Below are positions 1 through 4,592 of a DNA stretch of 5,617 nt, in pieces. The notes below the pieces were generated by a model, which saw only the letters and a program-made list of their open reading frames with translations, was not told where the DNA came from and ran no database searches. The translations under genes were made by a program, and so were the position numbers. The DNA comes from JAGQSZ01 sp049672765 (GTDB taxonomy: Bacteria > Actinomycetota > Acidimicrobiia > Acidimicrobiales > Microtrichaceae), in assembly GCA_049672765.1 (NCBI GenBank), contig JBATWQ010000077.1, positions 1-5,617 of the forward strand, written 5' to 3'. Position 1 is the first letter of the stretch; the number at the start of each line of letters is the position of its first letter.

Positions 1-72
1 GGTCAAGGCGATCGCGAAGACGACGACACCCAGGTCACGGATTACGAGGCGCACATTTCGGGTGGGGGTCAT
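1..72 (-). CDS. N-terminal fragment of an unidentified gene with a hydrophobic N-terminus, cut by the window edge
   Basis: An open frame runs from an ATG at 70-72 to the window edge and encodes 24 residues beginning MTPTRNVRLVIRDLG and continuing VVVFAIALT. A short basic stretch (Arg5, Arg8, Arg12) followed by an uninterrupted hydrophobic run resembles a signal anchor or first membrane helix. The start is supported by a Shine-Dalgarno GAGGTG (78-83) five nt upstream of the ATG. It lies downstream of csoR on the same strand, after a 152-bp gap, so a metal-related or envelope role is possible but is only inferred from position. The rest of the gene is outside the window and the family cannot be named. 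Confidence 0.6.
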   Translation of the reverse strand, partial: MTPTRNVRLVIRDLGVVVFAIALT

Positions 73-83
73 TTCTTCACCTC

Positions 84-121
84 AACTACGGATTATCTGG
101 GGAATTATCTGGGCCGTAGTT
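84..121. repeat. Nested repeat: 8-bp inverted arms around two 10-bp direct repeats
   Basis: AACTACGG at 84-91 is the exact inverse of CCGTAGTT at 114-121. Between the arms, ATTATCTGGG occurs twice, at 92-101 and 104-113, a 12-bp period. The element lies just upstream of the Shine-Dalgarno of the minus-strand gene that starts at 72. It could be an operator, or an RNA stem next to the ribosome binding site; the sequence alone does not decide. On the minus strand each direct-repeat copy contains GATAAT, a plausible -10 hexamer. Confidence 0.6.
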
Positions 122-133
122 CCGACGGGTCGA
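104..133 (-). promoter_or_regulatory. Candidate promoter for the minus-strand gene starting at 72
   Basis: Read on the minus strand, TCGACC (128-133; 4 of 6 to TTGACA) is followed after 18 bp by GATAAT (104-109; 5 of 6 to TATAAT). A second GATAAT at 92-97 lacks a matching -35. Either would give a short leader containing the GAGGTG ribosome binding site. If real, the gene at 72 has its own promoter in addition to any read-through from csoR. Confidence 0.35.
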
Positions 134-224
134 GTGATCGCTGTTCCAGACTGATCGGCACTCTATTGGCTTCCAGTGGGCCGAAAGCCATTTTGGCGAA
201 ATGCACTAAGCGGCCTCAGCGGAC

Positions 225-506
225 TCAGGACTTGACCAGTCTCCGAATGGCCTCGCTGGCCTCCTTGAGCTTCACGTCCGCTTCCGGGCCTCCCTCGGCG
301 ACGGCGCCGGCAACACAATGTGCAAGGTGCTCGTCCATCAACCCCAGAGCCACGCCCTGCAGCGCCCGTGTCACAGCAGAGATCTGGGTGAGGATGTCGA
401 TGCAGTAGCGATCCTCGTCGACCATCCCGGCTATTCCGCGGACCTGACCTTCGATCCTCTTGAGGCGGCGCATGTAGGCGTCCTTGTCAGCTTCGTATCC
501 GTACAT
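225..506 (-). CDS. csoR: CsoR-family copper(I)-sensing transcriptional repressor
   Basis: This 93-residue protein is a full-length member of the CsoR/RcnR (DUF156) family, all-helical DNA-binding repressors that release their operator when metal binds. The opening motif RLKRIEGQVRGIAGMVD (14-30) is diagnostic. The ligands Cys35, His60 and Cys64 reproduce the C-H-C set of copper-binding CsoR (Cys36, His61, Cys65 in M. tuberculosis), and Tyr34 and Glu82 resemble its second-shell residues. This argues against the nickel/cobalt sensor RcnR and the persulfide sensor CstR, which use other ligand sets. The ATG at 504-506 has no Shine-Dalgarno but sits 6 nt after a TATACT -10 box, fitting a leaderless mRNA. 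A CsoR-type operator overlaps that promoter, so autoregulation is expected. A hydrophobic partial gene lies downstream on the same strand. Confidence 0.93.
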   Translation of the reverse strand: MYGYEADKDAYMRRLKRIEGQVRGIAGMVDEDRYCIDILTQISAVTRALQGVALGLMDEHLAHCVAGAVAEGGPEADVKLKEASEAIRRLVKS

Positions 507-512
507 CCCACA

Positions 513-518
513 AGTATA
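513..518 (-). promoter_or_regulatory. -10 box of a leaderless csoR promoter
   Basis: On the minus strand TATACT (5 of 6 to TATAAT) ends six nt before the csoR ATG, which places the expected transcription start at or next to the A of the start codon. No Shine-Dalgarno is present in the intervening TGTGGG. No good -35 is visible; the best candidate is TTTCGA with a 16-bp spacer. The hexamer overlaps one end of the operator at 516-532, so bound CsoR would block polymerase. Confidence 0.6.
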
Positions 519-532
519 CCCACCAGGGGTAT
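516..532. promoter_or_regulatory. CsoR operator (palindrome ATACCC-N5-GGGTAT)
   Basis: ATACCC (516-521) and GGGTAT (527-532) form a perfect inverted repeat with a 5-bp centre. G/C-tract palindromes of this form, flanked by TA, are the known recognition sites of CsoR proteins; the B. subtilis copZ operator has the same layout. It lies 10 bp upstream of csoR and overlaps its -10 box, the position expected for negative autoregulation relieved by Cu(I). No matching site is seen elsewhere in the window. Confidence 0.82.
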
Positions 533-609
533 CCTCGAAATGAGGCGGGTCCCAGCGTGAACCGTCGAGAACCTCATCCCAAAACGGACCTACACGGGGC
601 CCACACGCG

Positions 610-1245
610 TCATGCTCTACCCAGGGCGTGGGTCAGGACCCATGTGTGCAGCGCTATTCCGGACGCGACCCCGGCGTTGATCGAGCGCGTGGAACCAAAC
701 ATGGTGATAGAGCAGATCATCGAACTCGCACTCCGGGCTTCCTCGGACAGCCCGGGCCCCTCCTGTCCGAAGATGAGCATGGATTCACGGGGTAGCTCGA
801 CCGACTCGATCGGCACCGATCCCTCGATGTTGTCGATACCCACGATCGACAGTCCCTCGCGCTCGCACCACTCGACCAACTCGGCTACTCCGGGGTGGTG
901 GTACACGTGCATGTAACGGTCGGTGACCATTGCTCCCCGACGGTTCCAGCGCCGCCTCCCGACGATATGGACCGAGCCAACTCCAAAGGCATTTGCGTTG
1001 CGAACGACTGTGCCGATGTTGAAGTCGTGCTCCCAATTCTCGACGGCCACGTGGACCGGGAATCGACGGGTGTCGAGGTCGGCCCGGATCGCATCCACGC
1101 TCCAGTACCGATACCGGTCTAAGACGTTGCGGCGATCTCCTCCGGCCAACAACTCTGGGTCCAAACGGGGATCGTCGGGCCACGGGCGGGCGTGGGGTCC
1201 GACCCCGACCTGACCTTCTTCGCCGCCTGGTGCTTTGCCACTCAC
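610..1245 (-). CDS. TrmH/SpoU-family RNA 2'-O-ribose methyltransferase
   Basis: This 211-residue protein carries all three motifs of the SPOUT-class TrmH/SpoU family, SAM-dependent enzymes with a trefoil knot that methylate the 2'-OH of tRNA or rRNA. Motif 1 is NIGTVVRNANAFGVG (76-90), with Asn76 and the probable catalytic Arg82. Motif 2 is LIFGQEGPGLSEEA (157-170), with Glu162. Motif 3 is STRSINAGVASGIAL (185-199), with Asn190. The first 60 residues are a charged, Pro-rich extension without the L30e-like substrate-binding domain of RlmB. The exact RNA target cannot be told. The start is a GTG (1243-1245) without a Shine-Dalgarno, 8 nt downstream of a TACGGT hexamer. The chelatase gene diverges from it 24 bp away, and csoR follows 103 bp downstream with its own promoter. 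Confidence 0.9.
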   Translation of the reverse strand: MSGKAPGGEEGQVGVGPHARPWPDDPRLDPELLAGGDRRNVLDRYRYWSVDAIRADLDTRRFPVHVAVENWEHDFNIGTVVRNANAFGVGSVHIVGRRRWNRRGAMVTDRYMHVYHHPGVAELVEWCEREGLSIVGIDNIEGSVPIESVELPRESMLIFGQEGPGLSEEARSASSMICSITMFGSTRSINAGVASGIALHTWVLTHALGRA

Positions 1246-1263
1246 GGGATGGGACCGTAGCGT
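1235..1263 (+). promoter_or_regulatory. Leaderless promoter of the CbiX-type chelatase gene
   Basis: TTGCCA at 1235-1240 (5 of 6 to TTGACA) and TAGCGT at 1258-1263 (TANNNT) are separated by exactly 17 bp. The -10 ends six nt before the GTG start at 1270, so the transcript probably begins at the start codon. The -35 lies within the first codons of the divergent methyltransferase gene. Confidence 0.6.
1254..1259 (-). promoter_or_regulatory. Candidate -10 box of the TrmH-family gene
   Basis: On the minus strand TACGGT fits TANNNT and lies 8 nt before the GTG start at 1245. No Shine-Dalgarno occurs between them, so a leaderless or near-leaderless message is likely. No convincing -35 is seen at 16-18 bp. 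The hexamer overlaps the -10 of the opposite gene (1258-1263). Confidence 0.4.
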
Positions 1264-1269
1264 CGGGAC

Positions 1270-1764
1270 GTGTCCGAACCCTCAACGCCCGCCCCGGTAG
1301 TTGTCGTCCTGATCGTGGCGCATGGCAGTCGCAATCCTCGGGCGGCGGAGGAGCACGAGCGCTTCTGCTCGCTCGTTGCCGAAGCCATCGGGAATGAACC
1401 GGCAGAGCAAGCCTTCGGCACCCACCCGACAGCACCGACGGTCGACGACGGTCCCCGGGAATCAGCAGCCAATATCGGTGTCGGCGGACCCGATGTCCGT
1501 CCTGCCTTCCTGGAGCTGACCGAACCTTCGGTCGCTACCGCCATCGAGCGAGCCGTGCGGGACGGCGCCACGACTGTCAAGGTCCTCCCCCACTTCCTGA
1601 ACTCAGGCAACCACGTCCTGGTCGACCTGCCCGCGATCGTCGATGCAGCACGGAGCCGGCACCCCGGCGTCGAAATCCACCTCGACTCCCACTTGGGGGT
1701 CGATCCCGACCTGGTCGCGTTGACTGCCCGGAAAATTGCGCCGCTGGACGGTTCAAGCGCCTGA
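1270..1764 (+). CDS. cbiX: CbiX-type sirohydrochlorin cobalto-/ferrochelatase
   Basis: This 164-residue protein matches single-domain CbiX/SirB chelatases (class II chelatase fold), which insert Co(II) or Fe(II) into sirohydrochlorin for cobalamin or siroheme synthesis. AHGSRNPRAAEEHE (17-30) holds metal-binding His18. PAFLELTEPSV (78-88) is the central family motif, and LPHFLNSGNHVLVDLP (106-121) holds the second ligand, His115. HPGVEI and the closing LGVDPDL (142-148) also fit. Between the first helix and PAFLE there is an extra Pro/Gly/Ala-rich stretch (about 43-73) of some 30 residues that compact homologues lack. The metal cannot be told from sequence. The GTG start at 1270 has no Shine-Dalgarno but follows a good promoter at leaderless spacing. 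No other tetrapyrrole gene is in the window. Confidence 0.85.
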   Translation: MSEPSTPAPVVVVLIVAHGSRNPRAAEEHERFCSLVAEAIGNEPAEQAFGTHPTAPTVDDGPRESAANIGVGGPDVRPAFLELTEPSVATAIERAVRDGATTVKVLPHFLNSGNHVLVDLPAIVDAARSRHPGVEIHLDSHLGVDPDLVALTARKIAPLDGSSA

Positions 1765-1965
1765 TTCGACGTCTGATCCGAAGCCCGGCCGACCCGGCCC
1801 GACCACTCGCTCCACCAATCGACCAGATCGGCCGTTGGCGGGACCCAGCCAGTCTGCCGGGACCCGTGATGTATCGGTGATTACGCTTCCAAAGAGGCCC
1901 GGATCAGCGACCCTCGGCCTCAGCCAGCAACCGTTCTGAAGGCCAACCAAGGACTGGAGTCCACT
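1765..1965. other. Intergenic gap with no recognisable gene
   Basis: These 201 bp separate the chelatase stop from the VOC-protein start. No open frame here resembles a known protein. A short GGCCG/CGGCC inverted repeat near 1789-1801 is too small to call a terminator, and no convincing -35/-10 pair is seen. Only the Shine-Dalgarno at the right end (1956-1959) can be supported. A promoter for the VOC gene is likely in this stretch but not identifiable by eye. Confidence 0.5.
1956..1959 (+). promoter_or_regulatory. Ribosome binding site GGAG of the VOC-family gene
   Basis: GGAG lies six nt upstream of GTG at 1966 and decides that GTG as the start. The family's usual N-terminus (residues 1-10, ending in the first strand YVFF) begins right there. 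Unlike several other genes in the window, this one therefore uses a Shine-Dalgarno leader. Confidence 0.65.
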
Positions 1966-2379
1966 GTGAATATCAACCCCTACGTATTCTTCAGCGGCGG
2001 CAAGTGCCGCGAAGCATTTACCTTCTACCAAGAGGTCTTCGGTGGCGAACTCATGATGTTCACCGGAGCCGACATGCCACCCAGTGACGGCACCCCACCC
2101 GAGATGGCAGAACTGATCATGCACGCCTCCCTGACGACCGAGGGTCAGGTGCTGATGGGCTCAGACGACCCGACCGGAGACGGTGGGGCCAAGAAGGGCA
2201 TGACGATCAGCGTCGCCCACGAAAATGTCGACTGGATCGAGAAGGTTTTCGGATCGCTGAGCGAAGGCGGAGAGGTCACGATGCCCCTCGCCGCCACTTC
2301 CTGGGCGCTGAGCTTCGGAATGTGCGTAGACCGTTTCGGAACTCCCTGGATGCTCAGCGCCGAGTCCACTGAACGCTGA
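1966..2379 (+). CDS. PhnB-like VOC-superfamily (glyoxalase-fold) protein
   Basis: This 137-residue protein belongs to the PhnB/YjdN branch of the vicinal-oxygen-chelate superfamily, often mis-annotated as a 3-demethylubiquinone methyltransferase. It starts with NPYVFFSGGKCREAFTFYQEVFGGEL (3-28), the typical first beta-alpha-beta unit, continues with a LMGSDDP turn (63-69) and a DWIEKVFGSLSEGGEVTMPL helix-turn (about 89-108), and ends with FGMCVDRFGTPWML (116-129), the family's closing motif. Length is typical (about 130-150 residues). Members form dimers, but their substrates are mostly unknown, so no reaction is assigned. The GTG start is supported by GGAG at 1956-1959. The gene converges on the acyl-CoA dehydrogenase, with two hairpins between the stop codons. 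Confidence 0.88.
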   Translation: MNINPYVFFSGGKCREAFTFYQEVFGGELMMFTGADMPPSDGTPPEMAELIMHASLTTEGQVLMGSDDPTGDGGAKKGMTISVAHENVDWIEKVFGSLSEGGEVTMPLAATSWALSFGMCVDRFGTPWMLSAESTER

Positions 2380-2455
2380 TTCCGGCGCCCAGTTCCCGCT
2401 AGATCCCGACCTCCCATTCGAGCGCGCTCCGCGGGACGGTCCAACGGGTGAAGCG

Positions 2456-2499
2456 GGACGGGGGTGCCGAAGACACACAAGTGTCCGGCACCCCCGTCC
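2456..2499. terminator. Strong hairpin, likely bidirectional terminator between convergent genes
   Basis: Perfect 14-bp arms (2456-2469 and 2486-2499), each G/C rich, enclose a further 5-bp stem GACAC/GTGTC (2472-2476 and 2481-2485) with an ACAA loop, interrupted only by a two-A bulge. No T-run follows on either strand, so it is an I-shaped terminator of the kind proposed for actinobacteria rather than a classical U-tailed one. It lies 76 bp after the VOC stop and is positioned to end transcripts from both sides. Confidence 0.75.
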
Positions 2500-2509
2500 G
2501 AAGGACCTG

Positions 2510-2535
2510 CCGCCTGAACCATCGCGTTCAGGCGG
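2510..2535. terminator. Second hairpin, likely terminator of the acyl-CoA dehydrogenase gene
   Basis: CCGCCTGAAC (2510-2519) and GTTCAGGCGG (2526-2535) are perfect 10-bp inverted arms around a six-base loop. It begins 21 bp after the dehydrogenase stop codon on the minus strand and is only 10 bp from the larger hairpin at 2456-2499, giving a tandem pair. There is no T-run on the minus strand; on the plus strand the bases that follow are mildly T-rich. Confidence 0.68.
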
Positions 2536-2556
2536 TTCCAGTTCAGATGGGTCCGC

Positions 2557-3672
2557 TCAGATACCGATCCGCTGGGCGAGCAGCTCGCGGTGGTAGGTGG
2601 GATCACCGAAGAGAAGCTCCGAGCTCTTGGCCCGCTTGAAGTACAGGTGGGCCGGGTGTTCCCAGGTGAAGCCGATTCCGCCGTGGATCTGGATGTTTTC
2701 GGCCGCTGCGTGGAAGTACGCCTCGGAGCAGTAGGCCTTGGCGAGCGAAGCGACGGACGGAAGCTCGTCATTCATCTCGGAGGCGCACCAGCCGGCGTAG
2801 TAGGCGGCGGACTTGGCCGACTCGACCTCGAGCAGCATGTCGGCGCACTTGTGCTTGATCGCCTGGAACGAGCCGATCGGTCGACCGAACTGGACGCGGT
2901 CCTTGGCATACTGCACCGCCATCTCGAGAACTTCCTGGCCACCTCCGACCTGCTCGGCGGCCAGGGCCACCGCGGCCAGGTCGAGCACGGTAGAAATCGT
3001 GTCCCAGCCGGCTCCGTCTGTCCCGATCAGCTTGGCCGGGACGCCCGAGTAGTCGAGCTTGGCCTGCTTGCGGGTCTGGTCCATCGTCGACAGCGCGGTG
3101 CGTGTCAGACCGGGGGCATCGCCCTTGACTGCGAACAGGCTGATGCCCGCATCGGTGCGGGCCGCGGTGATGATCAGATCGGCCACGTGACCGTCGAGCA
3201 CGTAGAGCTTGGTGCCGTCGATGGTCCAGTCGCTGCCGGATCCCTTGGCGGTCGCGGTGACCGCCTCAGAGTCCCAGCGGCCGTTGGGCTCGGTGTAGGC
3301 GAGGGTGGCCACCGTTTCACCCGACGCGATGCCGGGCAGGTACTCGGCCTTGGCGGCGTCGTCACCGGAATGCAGCAGGGTCTGGGCGGCGAGCACGACG
3401 GTCGAGAAGTAGGGAGCGCAGATGAGTCGGCGACCCATCTCTTCGAGCACCACGATCAGTTCGACGAAGGAGTAGCCGGATCCACCGAACTCCTCGGGGA
3501 TGACCAGGCCCTGCAGGCCCATTTGCTCAGCCATCTGGGTCCAGACCGCGGTGTCGTAACCAGCCTCGGTGTCCATCAACTCACGGACGGTCTCTTCACT
3601 CGACTTGGCGTTGAGGAAGTCCTTGACGACCTTGCGCAGGGCTTCTTGGTCCTCGCTGAAAGCGAAATTCAC
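2557..3672 (-). CDS. Acyl-CoA dehydrogenase (FadE family)
   Basis: This 371-residue FAD enzyme introduces a trans double bond between C2 and C3 of an acyl-CoA, the first step of beta-oxidation or steroid side-chain degradation. Domains follow in order: an N-terminal helical part (MNFAFSEDQEALRKVVKDF, 1-19; VIPEEFGGSGYSFVELIVV, 57-75), a middle beta domain (AYTEPNGRWD, 125-134), and a C-terminal helical part with RVQFGRPIGSFQAIKH (259-274) and QIHGGIGFTWEHPAHLYFKR (328-347). The C-terminus reads LLFGDPTYHRE, without the YEGT-type motif that carries the catalytic Glu in short- and medium-chain enzymes; Glu240 in LAAEQVGGG is the likely base. Length and layout resemble mycobacterial FadE28/29-type subunits, which can be heteromeric, but no partner lies beside it. 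The GTG start has AGGGGG upstream. Substrate is unknown. Confidence 0.92.
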   Translation of the reverse strand: MNFAFSEDQEALRKVVKDFLNAKSSEETVRELMDTEAGYDTAVWTQMAEQMGLQGLVIPEEFGGSGYSFVELIVVLEEMGRRLICAPYFSTVVLAAQTLLHSGDDAAKAEYLPGIASGETVATLAYTEPNGRWDSEAVTATAKGSGSDWTIDGTKLYVLDGHVADLIITAARTDAGISLFAVKGDAPGLTRTALSTMDQTRKQAKLDYSGVPAKLIGTDGAGWDTISTVLDLAAVALAAEQVGGGQEVLEMAVQYAKDRVQFGRPIGSFQAIKHKCADMLLEVESAKSAAYYAGWCASEMNDELPSVASLAKAYCSEAYFHAAAENIQIHGGIGFTWEHPAHLYFKRAKSSELLFGDPTYHRELLAQRIGI

Positions 3673-3676
3673 GTTT

Positions 3677-3681
3677 CCCCC
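3677..3681 (-). promoter_or_regulatory. Ribosome binding site of the acyl-CoA dehydrogenase gene
   Basis: On the minus strand AGGGGG precedes the GTG start at 3672 with AAAC between them. It supports this GTG, after which the typical family opening MNFAFSEDQE follows. Confidence 0.55.
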
Positions 3682-3691
3682 TATGGGCTCT

Positions 3692-3721
3692 GAGATATCT
3701 GGGCTTGGTATCGGCTGTCAG
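3692..3721 (-). promoter_or_regulatory. Candidate promoter of the acyl-CoA dehydrogenase gene
   Basis: Read on the minus strand, CTGACA (3716-3721; 5 of 6 to TTGACA) is followed by the A/T-rich palindrome AGATATCT (3693-3700). A -10 can be read as GATATC (16-bp spacer) or TATCTC (18-bp spacer); neither is a strong match. The leader would be about 15-20 nt and would contain the AGGGGG ribosome binding site. Confidence 0.4.
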
Positions 3722-3810
3722 GTCGCGGCCCGAATTCTCAGGCAGGCGCTTCGGCGACCGGCGACGGAGCAGTTTCTACATGCTGATCCGCCCGATTTCA
3801 TTCTCATCTG

Positions 3811-3830
3811 CGTACACGTGTGTACACACG
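3811..3830. promoter_or_regulatory. Antitoxin operator: two overlapping palindromes with YefM-type TGTACA cores
   Basis: Two perfect palindromes overlap: GTACAC-GT-GTGTAC (3812-3825) and CGTGTGTACACACG (3817-3830). TGTACA occurs at 3821-3826 and the near-match CGTACA at 3811-3816, centres exactly 10 bp (one helical turn) apart. Phd/YefM antitoxins are known to bind paired palindromes with TGTACA cores ahead of their own operon. The site lies 18 bp before the antitoxin ATG and covers the -35 region of its promoter, so autorepression by the antitoxin or the toxin-antitoxin complex is expected. Confidence 0.75.
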
Positions 3831-3836
3831 GCGCGC

Positions 3837-3842
3837 TAATCT
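3837..3842 (+). promoter_or_regulatory. -10 box of a leaderless toxin-antitoxin promoter
   Basis: TAATCT fits TANNNT and ends six nt before the antitoxin ATG at 3849, the same geometry as at csoR and the chelatase gene. No Shine-Dalgarno is present. The -35 position falls in the operator palindromes and has no TTGACA-like hexamer. Confidence 0.5.
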
Positions 3843-3848
3843 CGCGGA

Positions 3849-4127
3849 ATGGAACAGGTTGGGATACGGGAACTGCGCGCAGAGCTGGCGACAGTCGTCA
3901 GGAGGGCCGGGGCTGGTGAGCGCCTGGTCGTCACCGTCGACGGCAACCCGATCGCGCAACTCGGCCCACTCGATCCGACCGACGGCAATCAGTCCATTGA
4001 AGACCTCGCCGTCCGGGGCCTCGTCGAACTCGCCCGGCGTTCAGACCGCCCTGCACCAACCTTCTCGATGCCGATGTGGGCCGGAACCCGCATCGATCGC
4101 CTGGTCCGCGAGGTCCGGGGAAGATAA
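3849..4127 (+). CDS. vapB: Phd/YefM-family antitoxin of a type II toxin-antitoxin module
   Basis: This 92-residue protein opens with VGIRELRAELATVVRRAGAGERLVVTVDGNPIAQLGPL (4-41), the Phd/YefM DNA-binding fold: a helix, two strands with VTVDGNPIAQL, then a linker. The C-terminal half (about 43-92), including FSMPMWAGTRIDRLVREVRGR, would be the toxin-binding part that wraps around and blocks the PIN active site. The antitoxin is expected to repress its own promoter through the palindromes at 3811-3830. The ATG at 3849 has no Shine-Dalgarno but lies six nt after TAATCT. The PIN toxin gene follows after 45 bp, longer than the overlap or few-base gap usual in such pairs. The symbol is used in the broad sense of antitoxin partner to a PIN toxin. 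Confidence 0.88.
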   Translation: MEQVGIRELRAELATVVRRAGAGERLVVTVDGNPIAQLGPLDPTDGNQSIEDLAVRGLVELARRSDRPAPTFSMPMWAGTRIDRLVREVRGR

Positions 4128-4172
4128 CGGCACTGGAAGGGCAAAGCACCGGACAATGACGACCAACGACCG

Positions 4173-4592
4173 ATGACTGTATTTCTCGACACGACGGCCC
4201 TGTTGTCCAGGTTCCTCGAGGGTCCGGCCCGCGAGGTCGCCCTGGATGTCATGGCCAGCGACAAGGACTGGTGCGCCAGCGCACTGGCCTTGTCCGAATC
4301 GCTCATGCTGGTGGACCGGCTGGGCGACGACCCCCACCGAACGGACGAGCTTCGCCGCGCGATCCGTGATGATTGGGACAGGGTCCACATTGTCCCGGTC
4401 GATCAGCGCTGCCTGGACCGTGCCGCCGAGCTAGGTCGTACCCAGCCAATTCGGACCGTCGATGCCATCCACCTGGCTGCTGCGGATCGACTTCCCCGAC
4501 CGCTGCGATTTGTCACGTTCGACCCCGGTCAGATTCCAGTTGCTCTGGCGATGGGCTTCAGCGTCGTGAGCACCGACTCGGGCGCCGGCTGA
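4173..4592 (+). CDS. vapC: PIN-domain ribonuclease toxin (VapC type)
   Basis: This 139-residue protein is a complete PIN domain, a Mg2+/Mn2+-dependent RNase fold that in VapC toxins cleaves tRNA or rRNA to stop translation. The acidic residues are visible: Asp6 in VFLDTTALL, Glu42 in ALSESLM, Asp97 in RTVDAIHLAAA, and Asp117 in FVTFDPGQ. All four are present, so an active nuclease is predicted, held in check by the antitoxin encoded upstream. The RNA target cannot be told. The ATG has no clear Shine-Dalgarno; a six-codon frame (4156-4176) ends in an ATGA overlap with it and might couple translation. The last codons and stop lie in a degenerate 16-bp tandem repeat, so the DSGAG tail is probably not functional. 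Confidence 0.9.
   Translation: MTVFLDTTALLSRFLEGPAREVALDVMASDKDWCASALALSESLMLVDRLGDDPHRTDELRRAIRDDWDRVHIVPVDQRCLDRAAELGRTQPIRTVDAIHLAAADRLPRPLRFVTFDPGQIPVALAMGFSVVSTDSGAG

Noticed and set aside
167..194. TGGCTT/AAGCCA inverted repeat followed by TTTT on the plus strand, considered as a terminator
   Set aside because: The stem is only 6 bp with a 12-base loop, and the T-run is on the wrong strand for csoR; no plus-strand gene ends here.
785..1435. Minus-strand 216-codon frame across the methyltransferase start and into the chelatase gene
   Set aside because: Its product is dominated by Arg, Pro and Ser and overlaps two genes with clear motifs in other frames.
1753..2124. Minus-strand 123-codon frame over the 1765-1965 gap and the VOC gene
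   Set aside because: Half of it is antisense to the VOC gene, no motif is recognisable, and no ribosome binding site supports its start.
2590..3693. Long plus-strand open frame (367 codons) opposite the acyl-CoA dehydrogenase
   Set aside because: It mirrors the dehydrogenase gene almost end to end, is rich in Gly, Val, Arg and Leu as expected from GC-rich antisense, and shows no family motif. It is a codon-bias shadow.
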